Positions 29,501 to 37,780 of a stretch of 53,575 nt of DNA are shown piece by piece. The DNA comes from Robertmurraya korlensis NBRC 107688 (GTDB lineage Bacteria; Bacillota; Bacilli; Bacillales; Cytobacillaceae). Position 1 is the stretch's first letter. Each line of letters begins with the position of its first letter. The DNA is taken from contig NZ_BCVH01000026.1 in NCBI RefSeq assembly GCF_001591645.1, forward strand, positions 1 through 53,575, in the 5' to 3' direction. The notes beneath the pieces were generated by a model, which saw only the letters and a list, made by a program, of their open reading frames with translations, was not told the origin of the DNA and searched no databases. Both the position numbers and the translations under genes were made by a program.

Positions 29501-30130
29501 TTCTAAGGAAAAGGTACGAATAGAATCAACTTCTGTATCAAAAAACTCTACTCGAATCGGATCCGCTTCCGTAAGTGGATATATATCTAAAATTCCTCCA
29601 CGAATACTAAATTCACCAGGTGCTGCAACCATTTCCGACCTTGTATAGCCCATTTTTACAAGCTGAACACTGAGCTCGCCCAGCTCAATATCCTGACCCA
29701 GCGAAATGGTATATTGTTTTGATTTCCAAAGCTCGAGTGGCGGAAGATATTTTCTAACTCCAGCAATCGGAGCAATAATAATTCCACCTGCATTGCTGCT
29801 TAAATAATTTAAAGCTTCAATTCTCTGAGCCTTTAATTCTGGACTAGCAATACTCATCTCAGCCGCTATTAACTCATTAGCGGGATAAAGAAAAACCTCA
29901 TCAACATCCACCAGTTGTATTAAATCATCATATAGCTTTTGGGCTTGTAACAAATTATGAGTAACGATTAACATCGGCTTTCTCATACGTTCATATACAG
30001 AAGCCAAAAATACTGTTCTTGCAGAACCAGATAACCCAGCAATCAGCTGTTCAGTAATACCCTCTTCAATTCCTGAAAGGACGGATTTCGTATCGTCTAG
30101 TTCACTAAATAGTTGTTTTATTGCTAACAT
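26591..30130 (-). CDS. mfd: Transcription-repair coupling factor
   Basis: Mfd removes RNA polymerase stalled at DNA lesions and recruits UvrA. The 1179-residue protein has UvrB-like domains at the N terminus ([15 protein letters not shown] near 33, [25 protein letters not shown] near 173), the RNA-polymerase-interacting CarD-like domain ([20 protein letters not shown], about 502-521), and an SF2 translocase with [18 protein letters not shown] (Walker A, about 648-665), DEEQRFG (DEEQ box), and [14 protein letters not shown] (motif VI). ATG at 30130 follows GGAGGAGGG. It lies between fin and spoVT, as in B. subtilis. Confidence 0.97.
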   Translation of the reverse strand: [1179 protein letters not shown]

Positions 30131-30210
30131 GTATTACCCTCCTCCCAATACCTATACCTTTTATGTAATATGAAAACAGAAAAATGCTTTGGATGTTTCT
30201 CCAAAGCGTT

Positions 30211-30441
30211 TTACTGAATGAGATAATCTTGTCCATGGAAGTCTGGATTTCTTTCAAGCAGCTCCTGACAATCCTCACAAATTGATTTAATATGGATATT
30301 TCCCTCTGTATCATAACTTACCATATCGAGTCGTTCTTCACCATTCAGCTTGTGAAGCCCTAATCTTTCGGACTCTAAAGTAGATTGTTCAATCGTGCCC
30401 ATTGTATGCCCGCAGTGTCGGCAATGGTAATGAATGGCCAT
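30211..30441 (-). CDS. fin: Anti-sigma-F factor Fin
   Basis: Fin (formerly YabK) binds RNA polymerase and helps the switch from sigma-F to sigma-G in the forespore. From ATG 30441 (MAIHYHCRHCG, AGGAGGG six bases upstream) it has 76 residues, the usual size; the upstream in-frame stretch is not conserved. Two CxxC pairs, CRHC near the N terminus and CEDC (about 55), form a zinc site. A loose sigma-G/F-like promoter (GAATA at 30501-30505, AATACTA at 30475-30481, spacer 19) lies upstream but its spacing is not ideal. Confidence 0.92.
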   Translation of the reverse strand: MAIHYHCRHCGHTMGTIEQSTLESERLGLHKLNGEERLDMVSYDTEGNIHIKSICEDCQELLERNPDFHGQDYLIQ

Positions 30442-30573
30442 GCCTGTCCCTCCTAGTAAACAATTCATTAAGCTTAGTATTGACCTATTAGGACAGACTT
30501 TATTCATTAGTACTTATATACGATATGAAATCCACCTACTAATCATAACCGAAGATTCATTTTTTTATTATGA

Positions 30574-31134
30574 TTATTGATTATAACGATTCATTACCTG
30601 CAAGAAAGGCTCCTTTAGCCAATCTAAGCAAGCCTCACCACTCTTCTTCACTATAAGGTCAATGGTTTCTTGCTCTTCCTTGGTAAACCTACTAAGAACA
30701 TAGTCACTTATGCTCATACCATTTGTTGGCCTTCCGACTCCAATTCGTATCCGTTTGAAATCCTGTGTACCAAGATGAGCAATAGAGGATTTGATACCAT
30801 TATGCCCTCCAGCACTGCCTTTTTCTCTTAAACGGAGCTTTCCAACTGGTAAGTCTAAGTCATCATAGATGATCACGATATCCTCAATCGAAATATTAAA
30901 ATAATCCATCAGCGGACGGATAGATTCTCCGGATAAATTCATATAGGTTAATGGCTTTAAGAGAAATACCTTTTCCCCATTCACATAGCCAACACCATAA
31001 ATCCCTTTGAATTTTGATTGATCCAGCTTAATATTATATTCATTGGATAAATGGTCAATGACTTCGAATCCTACATTGTGTCTGGTTTGATCAAACTGCT
31101 TTCCTGGATTGCCTAAACCGATAAATAATTTCAT
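30574..31134 (-). CDS. pth: Peptidyl-tRNA hydrolase
   Basis: Pth (spoVC in B. subtilis) releases tRNA from peptidyl-tRNAs that drop off ribosomes. The 186-residue protein begins [11 protein letters not shown] and has the catalytic histidine in [11 protein letters not shown] (about 18-28), the TYMNLSGES loop (about 63-71) and the catalytic aspartate region [16 protein letters not shown] with [11 protein letters not shown] (about 88-115). It lies between ctc and fin. Pth is essential, and its gene also affects coat assembly in B. subtilis. Confidence 0.96.
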   Translation of the reverse strand: MKLFIGLGNPGKQFDQTRHNVGFEVIDHLSNEYNIKLDQSKFKGIYGVGYVNGEKVFLLKPLTYMNLSGESIRPLMDYFNISIEDIVIIYDDLDLPVGKLRLREKGSAGGHNGIKSSIAHLGTQDFKRIRIGVGRPTNGMSISDYVLSRFTKEEQETIDLIVKKSGEACLDWLKEPFLQVMNRYNQ

Positions 31135-31159
31135 GTTTCACCTCTTACAACATCAAAAG

Positions 31160-31189
31160 GGGGCTGGCCAAACAAATATGGTCAGTCCC
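31160..31189. terminator. Terminator-like hairpin after ctc
   Basis: GGGGCTGGCC (31160-31169) can pair with GGTCAGTCCC (31180-31189) across a 10-base loop. The pairing is better in plus-strand RNA (two G-U pairs) than in minus-strand RNA (two A-C mismatches), and the minus-strand T-run is only TTTT, so efficient ctc termination here is doubtful. Confidence 0.4.
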
Positions 31190-31214
31190 TGTTGTGATTG
31201 CTCTGTATCTTTAA

Positions 31215-31847
31215 TTATTCGACAGCCTTTGTCTCTCTTCCTTCTTGATTTTCAGGAATTCCTGGTTCTTGTTCTTCACCAGTACTAATTTCCTCTTCCT
31301 GTCTAGGAGGAAGGATAGAGACGACGGTCTCATCATCTTCATGGTTAATATGGTAGGATGTACTTCCTTGAATATCTGCGATAGACATCGTTTCACCAAC
31401 TTGCAGATTGCTAACATCGACTTCAATAACCTGAGGAATGTCCGCTGGTGTTGCTGTAATACTTACTTCATGTAAAGGTTGCTGAAGAACCCCACCATCT
31501 TTAACACCCGCAGCTTCCCCAATAAGAGTAACACGAACATTTACTTCAATTTCTTTTGACATATCGACAGCTAGAAAATCTGCGTGTAAGATTTCCTTCT
31601 TTATTGGATCCATTTGATAATCCGATAATATGACATCATAAGTTTCTCCATCAAGATCAAGAGAAATTACACCATTTCTCCCCACTTCTCGAATTGTTTT
31701 AAGGAAATCAACAGCATTTATGTACAGTGATTTATTATCTACATTTGTGCCATAAACAACTGCTGGGACTTGTCCTTCGTGACGCATAATTGATAAAGTG
31801 GATTGACGGAAATCCTCACGTTCCTGTGCATGTAATTGCGTAGTCAA
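31215..31847 (-). CDS. ctc: General stress ribosomal protein L25/Ctc
   Basis: Ctc belongs to the bacterial L25 family that binds 5S rRNA and is the classic sigma-B-controlled gene of Bacillus. The 210-residue protein has the N-terminal L25 beta-barrel (RHEGQVPAVVYGTN, about 23-36; ILHADFLAVDMSKEIEVNV) and the C-terminal TL5-like domain (ADIPQVIEVDVSNLQVGETMSIADI), ending in a glutamate-rich tail. The ATG at 31847 has AAGGAG upstream. It is downstream of prs and is preceded by its own sigma-B-type promoter. Confidence 0.94.
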   Translation of the reverse strand: MTTQLHAQEREDFRQSTLSIMRHEGQVPAVVYGTNVDNKSLYINAVDFLKTIREVGRNGVISLDLDGETYDVILSDYQMDPIKKEILHADFLAVDMSKEIEVNVRVTLIGEAAGVKDGGVLQQPLHEVSITATPADIPQVIEVDVSNLQVGETMSIADIQGSTSYHINHEDDETVVSILPPRQEEEISTGEEQEPGIPENQEGRETKAVE

Positions 31848-31888
31848 AATCGTTTTCTCCTTCCAATATTAAGGTCTCTTTATAAAAA

Positions 31889-31914
31889 ATGCCCTTAAAC
31901 AGGAAAGTCTAAAC
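31889..31914 (-). promoter_or_regulatory. ctc sigma-B promoter
   Basis: On the minus strand GTTTAG (31909-31914), 14 bases, then GGGCAT (31889-31894) matches the sigma-B consensus GTTTAA-N12-15-GGGTAT at 10 of 12 positions. It lies about 42 bases upstream of the ctc start. Confidence 0.75.
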
Positions 31915-31945
31915 GTAGAAAATTTTAATTTCAGCAAACAGATGA

Positions 31946-31966
31946 GGCTTGCACAAATAGCAAGCC
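31946..31966 (-). terminator. Hairpin after prs
   Basis: A perfect 7-bp stem GGCTTGC/GCAAGCC with a 7-base loop directly follows the prs stop on the minus strand. The following tract (TCATCTGTTT) is only moderately T-rich, so it may terminate partly and let some prs transcripts run on into ctc. Confidence 0.55.
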
Positions 31967-31974
31967 CCAGAGTT

Positions 31975-32934
31975 TTAATCAAATAGTATACTTACAGATT
32001 GTTCTTCGTGAACGCGGATAATAGCCTCTCCTAAAAGCTCAGCAACAGATAGTTCTTTGATCTTTTTAGAGGATTTCTTCTCTTCTGATAAAGCAATGGA
32101 GTTTGTTACAACAAGCTCTTTAATCTTAGAGTTTTCAATTCTTTCAATAGCCGGACCAGAAAGGACCGCATGAGTACAGCATGCATATACTTCAGCAGCA
32201 CCATTTTCTACAAGCGCATTAGCAGCTAGTGTAATTGTCCCAGCTGTATCAATAATATCATCGATTAATATTGCCGTCTTTCCTTCAATATTACCTACAA
32301 TATTCATTACCTCAGCCACATTTGGTCTAGGTCGACGCTTATCTATAATTGCAATCGGTGCCTTAAGTCTCTCTGCCATTTTACGAGCTCTTGTTACACC
32401 ACCATGATCTGGAGAAACAACAACAATATCACCACTTAGATCCTTCTTACTAAAGTACTGCGATAAAATAGGAACACCCATCAGGTGATCAATCGGAATG
32501 TCAAAGAACCCTTGGATTTGTGGTGCATGTAAATCCAATGTAATTACGCGTGTAGCTCCTGCAGTTTCAAGTAAATTAGCTGCTAGCTTAGCCGTAATTG
32601 GTTCACGAGCTCTTGCTTTACGGTCTTGACGTGCATAGCCGTAATATGGCATTACGATACCAATTGATTTGGCAGATGCTCTTTTAAGAGCATCAATCAT
32701 AATTAATAACTCCATCAAATGCTCATTAACCGGTGAGCTTGTTGACTGGATAATAAATACATCGCAGCCACGGATACTTTCCTCAATATTAATTTGAATT
32801 TCACCATCGCTAAAACGAGTAACCGAACACTTTCCTAATTCCACTCCGATAACCTTAGCGATTTCCTCGGCTAATGCAGGATTAGAATTAAGTGTAAACA
32901 CCTTTAAATTTGGATCTAAATACTGATTTGACAT
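31975..32934 (-). CDS. prs: Ribose-phosphate pyrophosphokinase
   Basis: Prs makes PRPP from ribose-5-phosphate and ATP for purine, pyrimidine, histidine, tryptophan and NAD synthesis. The 319-residue class I enzyme has [20 protein letters not shown] (about 38-57), the flexible ATP loop [17 protein letters not shown] (about 98-114), [12 protein letters not shown] and the PRPP-binding loop [12 protein letters not shown] (about 220-231). It is 17 bases downstream of glmU, as in B. subtilis (gcaD-prs-ctc). Confidence 0.97.
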   Translation of the reverse strand: MSNQYLDPNLKVFTLNSNPALAEEIAKVIGVELGKCSVTRFSDGEIQINIEESIRGCDVFIIQSTSSPVNEHLMELLIMIDALKRASAKSIGIVMPYYGYARQDRKARAREPITAKLAANLLETAGATRVITLDLHAPQIQGFFDIPIDHLMGVPILSQYFSKKDLSGDIVVVSPDHGGVTRARKMAERLKAPIAIIDKRRPRPNVAEVMNIVGNIEGKTAILIDDIIDTAGTITLAANALVENGAAEVYACCTHAVLSGPAIERIENSKIKELVVTNSIALSEEKKSSKKIKELSVAELLGEAIIRVHEEQSVSILFD

Positions 32935-32951
32935 GATGGACCTCCGATTGC

Positions 32952-34328
32952 TTATTTCTGTTTACTATTTAATTTTGAAGCATACTCTTCTTTATTTACT
33001 TGCTTTGCTCTAGCTATAGCGAGTGCGTTCCCTGGAACATCCTGAGTAATGGTTGATCCAGCAGCTACATACGCGCCTTCTCCCACTTTTACAGGAGCCA
33101 CAAGGTTTGAGTTACAACCTATAAATACATTATCTTCAATTTTTGTTAAGTATTTATTTTTCCCATCATAGTTTACGGTAATCGATCCACAACCAATGTT
33201 TACATTGGTACCAACCTCAGCATCTCCAATATAGCTAAGATGCGATGCTTTGCTTCCTTTGCCGAATACTGCCTTTTTAATTTCAACAAAGTTACCAATT
33301 TTCACATCATCATGAATATTCGATTGAGGTCTTATGTGCGCAAAAGGACCAATGACAACATCCTTACCAATCTCACTATCGTAAGCCGCTGACTGACGGA
33401 TAGCAGTACCTCTCCCTATTTTACAATTCTGGATTTCTGTATGTGGACCAATAATACAATCCTCTCCAATAACCGTTCCACCAGCTAATATCGTCCCTGG
33501 ATAAAGAATGGTATCTTGACCAATTTCTACATCTGGACCAATATATGTACTTGCAGGGTCGATTATTGAAACACCGTTTCGCATATGCCACTCATTTGTA
33601 CGCTCTTTAAAGATACGCTCTGCTTCAGCTAACGCTACTCGATCATTTACGCCCAATGTTTCTTCAAAATCTTCTGTTTGATAAGCAGCTACTACTTCGC
33701 CAGCCTTTTTTAGAATTTCAATAACATCTGGTAAATAGTATTCACCTTGGACATTATCATTAGAAACCTTTGAAAGAGCATCAAAGAGAGCTTTATTATC
33801 AAAACAATAGGTTCCCGTATTGATCTCCTTTACTAAGCGTTCTTCACTTGTTGCATCTTTATGCTCTACAATTTTTTCTACCGATCCATCTTCATTTCTA
33901 ATAATACGTCCATAGCCTGTCGGATCATTCGTCCATGCTGTTAAAATCGTTGCTTTTGCAGAAGTCTCCTCATGATGCTTGAACAATGCTTCCATTGTTG
34001 TTGCTTTAATTAATGGAGTGTCTCCACATACAACAATAGTAATGCCTTCTTTGTCCTTTAGTATATCCGTAGCTTGCATAACAGCATGTGCTGTACCAAG
34101 CTGTTGCTCTTGAAGCACGTAGCTACTCTCTTCACCTAGCTGTGCCTTTACAAGTTCCGCACCGTGTCCAATTACTGTAACAATACTGTTTATATTAAGC
34201 TTTTTCACATGATCGATTACATGCTGCACCATTGGCTTCCCACCAACAGGATGGAGAACTTTATACAATTTTGATTTCATTCTAGTTCCTTGCCCTGCGG
34301 CTAATACTACCGCATACCGATTCGACAT
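32952..34328 (-). CDS. glmU: Bifunctional UDP-N-acetylglucosamine pyrophosphorylase / glucosamine-1-phosphate acetyltransferase
   Basis: GlmU acetylates GlcN-1-P and then makes UDP-GlcNAc for peptidoglycan and teichoic acids. The 458-residue protein has the N-terminal nucleotidyltransferase domain ([20 protein letters not shown], 7-26; [15 protein letters not shown]) and a C-terminal left-handed beta-helix of hexapeptide repeats (about 250-440) with the acetyltransferase motifs [27 protein letters not shown] in that region. ATG at 34328 follows TGGAGGCC. It heads a glmU-prs(-ctc) operon with its own promoter. Confidence 0.97.
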   Translation of the reverse strand: MSNRYAVVLAAGQGTRMKSKLYKVLHPVGGKPMVQHVIDHVKKLNINSIVTVIGHGAELVKAQLGEESSYVLQEQQLGTAHAVMQATDILKDKEGITIVVCGDTPLIKATTMEALFKHHEETSAKATILTAWTNDPTGYGRIIRNEDGSVEKIVEHKDATSEERLVKEINTGTYCFDNKALFDALSKVSNDNVQGEYYLPDVIEILKKAGEVVAAYQTEDFEETLGVNDRVALAEAERIFKERTNEWHMRNGVSIIDPASTYIGPDVEIGQDTILYPGTILAGGTVIGEDCIIGPHTEIQNCKIGRGTAIRQSAAYDSEIGKDVVIGPFAHIRPQSNIHDDVKIGNFVEIKKAVFGKGSKASHLSYIGDAEVGTNVNIGCGSITVNYDGKNKYLTKIEDNVFIGCNSNLVAPVKVGEGAYVAAGSTITQDVPGNALAIARAKQVNKEEYASKLNSKQK

Positions 34329-34363
34329 TTACAGGCCTCCAATATACCTTTTTATCCATTAAG

Positions 34364-34392
34364 AATATATCTTAAATATACGTATATTTCAA
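34364..34392 (-). promoter_or_regulatory. glmU sigma-A promoter with internal palindrome
   Basis: On the minus strand TTGAAA (34387-34392), 17 bases, then TATATT (34364-34369). The spacer contains most of a perfect 16-bp palindrome AAATATACGTATATTT (34374-34389), which could be an operator or only an A/T-rich chance dyad. Confidence 0.6.
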
Positions 34393-34499
34393 GAACAGAT
34401 AAAAAACTGCATGATTTTAACATAAAAGAAGGTTTAATTGGTTATTTTTTCGGGTAGTAGTATGTTGGAGAGAAGAAAGGGTATAAAAATACATAAAAA

Positions 34500-34526
34500 A
34501 GAGCCTTACTAGGAAGTAGGCCCTTG
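34500..34526 (-). terminator. spoVG intrinsic terminator
   Basis: AGGGCCTACT pairs with AGTAAGGCTCT (one bulge) on the minus strand and is followed by TTTTTTATG. It lies 13 bases after the spoVG stop. Confidence 0.8.
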
Positions 34527-34538
34527 TTGTTAATTTTT

Positions 34539-34829
34539 TTAGGAAGCACCGGCTTCTTCAAATTCAACTTCTAATTCACCTAAACGGTGGTACTCAGCTA
34601 AAACTGCTTCTTGAATCTTCCCACGTGTACCTGAATTAATCGGATGAGCGATATCGCGGAATTCTCCATCTGGTGTGCGTTTACTAGGCATAGCAACGAA
34701 TAATCCGTTATTTCCGTCTATCACGCGGATATCGTGAACAACAAACTCATTATCAAGCGTAATGGATGCGATTGCTCTCATACGTCCGTCTGTATTAACG
34801 CGGCGTAATCTTACGTCTGTTACTTCCAT
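34539..34829 (-). CDS. spoVG: Regulatory protein SpoVG
   Basis: SpoVG is a small nucleic-acid-binding regulator affecting sporulation (asymmetric division, cortex) and, in related bacteria, virulence genes. From ATG 34829 ([11 protein letters not shown]) it has 96 residues; the sequence [21 protein letters not shown] and [19 protein letters not shown] is nearly identical to the B. subtilis protein. AAAGGTGGTG precedes the start; two in-frame GTG codons upstream are part of that signal rather than starts. It is preceded by a clear sigma-H promoter. Confidence 0.97.
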   Translation of the reverse strand: MEVTDVRLRRVNTDGRMRAIASITLDNEFVVHDIRVIDGNNGLFVAMPSKRTPDGEFRDIAHPINSGTRGKIQEAVLAEYHRLGELEVEFEEAGAS

Positions 34830-34874
34830 CCTGTTCACCACCTTTGCACAATTAGATATAATCTACGTTTAAAT

Positions 34875-34901
34875 ATTCAACAAATTTTTCATATCTCCTT
34901 C
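34875..34901 (-). promoter_or_regulatory. spoVG sigma-H promoter
   Basis: On the minus strand GAAGGAGAT (34893-34901), 11 bases, then GTTGAAT (34875-34881) fits the sigma-H consensus RNAGGAWWW-N11-13-RNNGAAT with one mismatch. The A/T tract directly upstream (34902-34945) corresponds to the region through which AbrB represses spoVG in B. subtilis. Confidence 0.8.
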
Positions 34902-34959
34902 CTCTATTTCAATTTTTTTTGAAAAATTAGTCAAAATCATGAACTTTTTAGTCGAAATG

Positions 34960-35078
34960 CGAAAGAGCCTTGCTAAGCCCCGACAAGCATAAGACGAATC
35001 GCGCAGGAAGGCCTGCCTTCTGGAGTGATTTGGCTTATGAACTCGAGGGGCTAGGCGCTTGAGCTGGACAACGATCAA
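34960..35078. repeat. Structured intergenic repeat, copy 1
   Basis: About 110-120 bases between spoVG and yabJ are shared with copy 2 at 39226-39376. The element folds as a long interrupted stem: AGCCCC (34976-34981) with GGGGCT (35047-35052), CATAAG (34988-34993) with CTTATG (35034-35039), CGAATC with GATTTG, and an inner GCAGG/CCTGC hairpin. GC content is visibly higher than its surroundings. A 69-residue open frame across it (34869-35078) has no coding signs. Confidence 0.85.
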
Positions 35079-35116
35079 TGGTCATAATTACATTTAGAAA
35101 ATAAAAAACACTCGTC

Positions 35117-35491
35117 TTATTTGACGAGTGCAATTACTTCGATTTCTACTAATACATCCTTCGGTAGTCTTGCTACTTCCACACATGAACGGGCTGGTTT
35201 ATGTACAGAGAAATACTCACCATACACTTCATTAACAGCAGCAAATTCATCCATATTTTTAATAAATACAGTTGCCTTAACTACTGTTTCAAGGGAAGCT
35301 CCCGCTTCTTTTAAGACCGCCTTTAAGTTTTTAAATACTTGATGAGTTTGTTCTTTTACATCACCTTGAAGTAAATCACCCTCAGCAGTTAAAGGAATTT
35401 GACCAGAACTATAAAACATATTGTTAACTACAATCCCTTGAGAATATGGTCCGATAGCTGCAGGTGCTTGATTGGTTTGAACTATTTTCAT
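35117..35491 (-). CDS. yabJ: RidA family enamine/imine deaminase (YabJ)
   Basis: The 124-residue YjgF/YER057c/UK114 protein hydrolyses reactive enamine/imine intermediates such as 2-aminoacrylate. It shows the family signature [22 protein letters not shown] (13-34), [13 protein letters not shown] (about 53-65), and the [22 protein letters not shown] end (about 101-122) with the conserved arginine and glutamate. It overlaps purR by 4 bases, and in B. subtilis YabJ is needed for proper PurR repression of the pur genes. Confidence 0.95.
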   Translation of the reverse strand: MKIVQTNQAPAAIGPYSQGIVVNNMFYSSGQIPLTAEGDLLQGDVKEQTHQVFKNLKAVLKEAGASLETVVKATVFIKNMDEFAAVNEVYGEYFSVHKPARSCVEVARLPKDVLVEIEVIALVK

Positions 35492-36324
35492 ACTAATTCC
35501 TCCTGTTTATGTAAAAAATAATTTCCTTCACTCACTTGGATTTGCTTTTCTTTTACATCAACATCCGAAAGCTTTACTAAGGATAAATAATCATCCACTA
35601 GTCTCTCTTCAATTTTTTCTGCTTCCACTAGTACGGCAATTCCAGCTAACTTAGCATTAAACTCATGTAACATACTAATCATTCCGTTAACCGTTCCGCC
35701 TGCTTTCATGAAATCATCAACAATTAAAACATTAGCGCCTTGCTCCATGCTCCGTTTTGACAGTACCATCGTTTGAATTCTTCCTGTTGATCCAGATACA
35801 TAGTTAATACTAACAGTCGAACCTTCTGTTACTTTATTATCTCTTCTTACGATGACAACCGGTACATTTAAATGACTCGCAACGGCATACGCCAAAGGAA
35901 TTCCCTTGGTTGCAACAGTCATAACAAGATCAATTTTCTCTCCTGTAAAAGCAGAAGCCAGCAAACGACCTGCCTTTTGAACAATTGCTGGGTCTCCTAG
36001 TATATCTGTCATATATAGGTACCCACCCGGTAGCAAGCGATCAGGGTCAGCTATAAGGTCGCATAATTCATTAATAATGGGCCTAGCTTCCTCATTTGAT
36101 ACTTTTACGGTATACTTCACACCACCTGATGCTCCAGGAACCGTTTTTAGTGTTCCGATTCCTCTCTTCTCAAAAGTCTCCTTTATGATTGCTAAATCTT
36201 CACTTATAGATGATTTGGCAGAACCATATCTTTCTGAAAAGAAAGAAAGTGAGACTAATTGCTGGGGGTGCTCAAGCAAATAATTCGTCATATCTACTAA
36301 CCTTTCGCTTCGACGAAACTTCAT
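35488..36324 (-). CDS. purR: Purine operon repressor PurR
   Basis: PurR represses purine synthesis genes and is released by PRPP. The 278-residue protein has an N-terminal winged-helix DNA-binding domain (residues 1-75; [34 protein letters not shown]) and a C-terminal phosphoribosyltransferase fold with the PRPP loop [17 protein letters not shown] (about 199-215). ATG at 36324 follows GGGAGG. It is directly preceded by PurR boxes, pointing to autoregulation, and is coupled to yabJ. Confidence 0.96.
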   Translation of the reverse strand: MKFRRSERLVDMTNYLLEHPQQLVSLSFFSERYGSAKSSISEDLAIIKETFEKRGIGTLKTVPGASGGVKYTVKVSNEEARPIINELCDLIADPDRLLPGGYLYMTDILGDPAIVQKAGRLLASAFTGEKIDLVMTVATKGIPLAYAVASHLNVPVVIVRRDNKVTEGSTVSINYVSGSTGRIQTMVLSKRSMEQGANVLIVDDFMKAGGTVNGMISMLHEFNAKLAGIAVLVEAEKIEERLVDDYLSLVKLSDVDVKEKQIQVSEGNYFLHKQEELV

Positions 36325-36336
36325 AATTGACCTCCC

Positions 36337-36381
36337 ATATCCGAATATTTTAACGATAATATACCATTAATGTACGGATTT
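36337..36381. promoter_or_regulatory. Inverted pair of PurR boxes upstream of purR
   Basis: ATATCCGAATATT (36337-36349, plus strand) and AAATCCGTACATT (36369-36381, minus strand) each match AWWWCCGAACWWT at 12 of 13 positions, in inverted orientation and 19 bases apart. The right-hand box overlaps the ispE stop codon. Confidence 0.75.
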
Positions 36382-37252
36382 AATCAAGGGTATGGCGTTC
36401 TCCTAGCATTCTTACTGCAAAAACCTGGTCACAAAATCCTCTTAACCCATTATAAAGTCGATGCATTCTTGAATCATGGTGAACAAGAGCAAAAACAGTT
36501 GGACCACTGCCACTCATTAACACCGCATCGGCACCAAACCGTTGCATTTGTTCCTTGATTTGAGCGACTTCTGGATAGAGCTTTAACGTCACTTCCTCTA
36601 GTACATTTCCGACATTGTTACAAACACCCTCAAAGCTTCCTTCCTCAATCGCCTCGACCATAGCAGGAAGATTGGGATGACTGATACCACTTAACTCAAG
36701 TCTTCTATACACGTCCGCTGTGGAAACACCGATAAAAGGTTTTGCCAAAACTATCCAACAAGTAGGTGGGGCAGGGAGCTGTGTAATCTTTTCCCCACGT
36801 CCTCTTGCTAAGGCCGTTCCTCCATAGACACAAAAGGATACATCCGATCCAATTTCTGAACCTAACTCCGCAAGCTCGTCCAACGTTAAATGTAAATCCC
36901 AGAGCTTGTTTAATCCTCTTAATGTTGCGGCTGCATCACTACTTCCACCAGCTAAACCTGCCGCAACAGGTATATTCTTCTCAATTGAAATATAAACTCC
37001 AGCTGTCACATGATATCTTTCTTTCAATAGCTTTGCTGCTTGAAAGGCTAGATTCCTTTGGTCGTCTGGCACAAAGCGATTTTGGGAATTGATTCGAATC
37101 GCATCCTCTTTTAAAAGGGTTAATTCAACCCGATCAGCCAGGTCTATCGTTGTCATGATCATTTCTACCTCATGAAATCCATCCGTCCGTTTATGTAATA
37201 CATCTAACGATAAATTGATCTTTGCAGGAGCTTTTATTAAAAGCTTCAACAT
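36380..37252 (-). CDS. ispE: 4-diphosphocytidyl-2-C-methyl-D-erythritol kinase
   Basis: IspE phosphorylates CDP-methylerythritol in the non-mevalonate isoprenoid pathway. The 290-residue GHMP kinase has [11 protein letters not shown] near the N terminus (9-19), the ATP loop [17 protein letters not shown] (about 92-108) and [17 protein letters not shown] (about 250-266). The start is ambiguous: the ATG at 37252 directly abuts AGGTGGAG, and the next codon, TTG, has a better spacing and would fit the B. subtilis N terminus. It is the last gene before the purR boxes. Confidence 0.95.
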   Translation of the reverse strand: MLKLLIKAPAKINLSLDVLHKRTDGFHEVEMIMTTIDLADRVELTLLKEDAIRINSQNRFVPDDQRNLAFQAAKLLKERYHVTAGVYISIEKNIPVAAGLAGGSSDAAATLRGLNKLWDLHLTLDELAELGSEIGSDVSFCVYGGTALARGRGEKITQLPAPPTCWIVLAKPFIGVSTADVYRRLELSGISHPNLPAMVEAIEEGSFEGVCNNVGNVLEEVTLKLYPEVAQIKEQMQRFGADAVLMSGSGPTVFALVHHDSRMHRLYNGLRGFCDQVFAVRMLGERHTLD

Positions 37253-37335
37253 CTCCACCTACTTTAAACATTCTCTCTAGTCCATTTTTGTCCTATTTTA
37301 CCACAAAACCGTAAAAGTAAGACCTATCCACACAA

Positions 37336-37366
37336 AAAAGCCGGAGAATCAATTTTCTCCGGCTTT
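37336..37366. terminator. sspF terminator, symmetrical
   Basis: A perfect 13-bp stem AAAAGCCGGAGAA/TTCTCCGGCTTTT with loop TCAAT has A and T tracts on both sides. It ends sspF transcripts and separates them from ispE. Confidence 0.88.
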
Positions 37367-37425
37367 TGTCGCAACGAATTCGATTGTTAGTTAACTCTCG
37401 CATGAAGGTAAAAGGTTGCTTATTT

Positions 37426-37602
37426 TTAGCGCTTTTCCACTAACTGCTGCTGCGCTATTTCAATAGCACGTTTAACCATGTTGCCAGCGTCTTTAGCTTT
37501 GATGCCGCCCCAACCTTCTTTTTGAACGACATCGTAGAATCCCAGCTCCTTCGCCAGTTCCTCTTTAAATCCTTCTGACATCATCCCTCTTCTTCTGCTC
37601 AC
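37426..37602 (-). CDS. sspF: Alpha/beta-type small acid-soluble spore protein SspF
   Basis: SspF-type SASPs coat spore DNA and protect it from UV and heat. The start GTG at 37602 ([23 protein letters not shown] nine bases upstream) gives 58 residues and matches B. subtilis SspF (MGRRRGVMSDEFK); the ATG three codons earlier overlaps the Shine-Dalgarno. The segment [32 protein letters not shown] contains the SASP DNA-binding signature, including the GPR protease site region (ELAKELGF). A sigma-G promoter is expected upstream; CATAATA is present but no well-spaced -35. Confidence 0.92.
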   Translation of the reverse strand: MSRRRGMMSEGFKEELAKELGFYDVVQKEGWGGIKAKDAGNMVKRAIEIAQQQLVEKR

Positions 37603-37738
37603 GATTAACATCCCCTTTCTTCATCACGACACTATTATTATGTTGAAGTGGTTAGAAATTCATTAGCTTTTAGAGAAAAATTGATTAATTTTATGTATAG
37701 ATTTTTAAAAGAAATATAAAATAAAAAACAAATTAAAA

Positions 37739-37762
37739 AGCAGCAAACCATAGTTCGCTGCT
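37739..37762 (-). terminator. veg intrinsic terminator
   Basis: AGCAGC/GCTGCT with an inner AAC/GTT pairing and a CATA loop is followed on the minus strand by TTTTTAATTTG. It lies 18 bases after the veg stop. Confidence 0.8.
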
Positions 37763-37780
37763 CACACGATAAGGACAATT

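Noticed and set aside
34869-35078. A 69-residue open frame on the minus strand crossing the repeat element and the spoVG promoter
   Set aside because: It runs through the sigma-H promoter and the structured repeat, has no ribosome binding site and no recognisable protein features.
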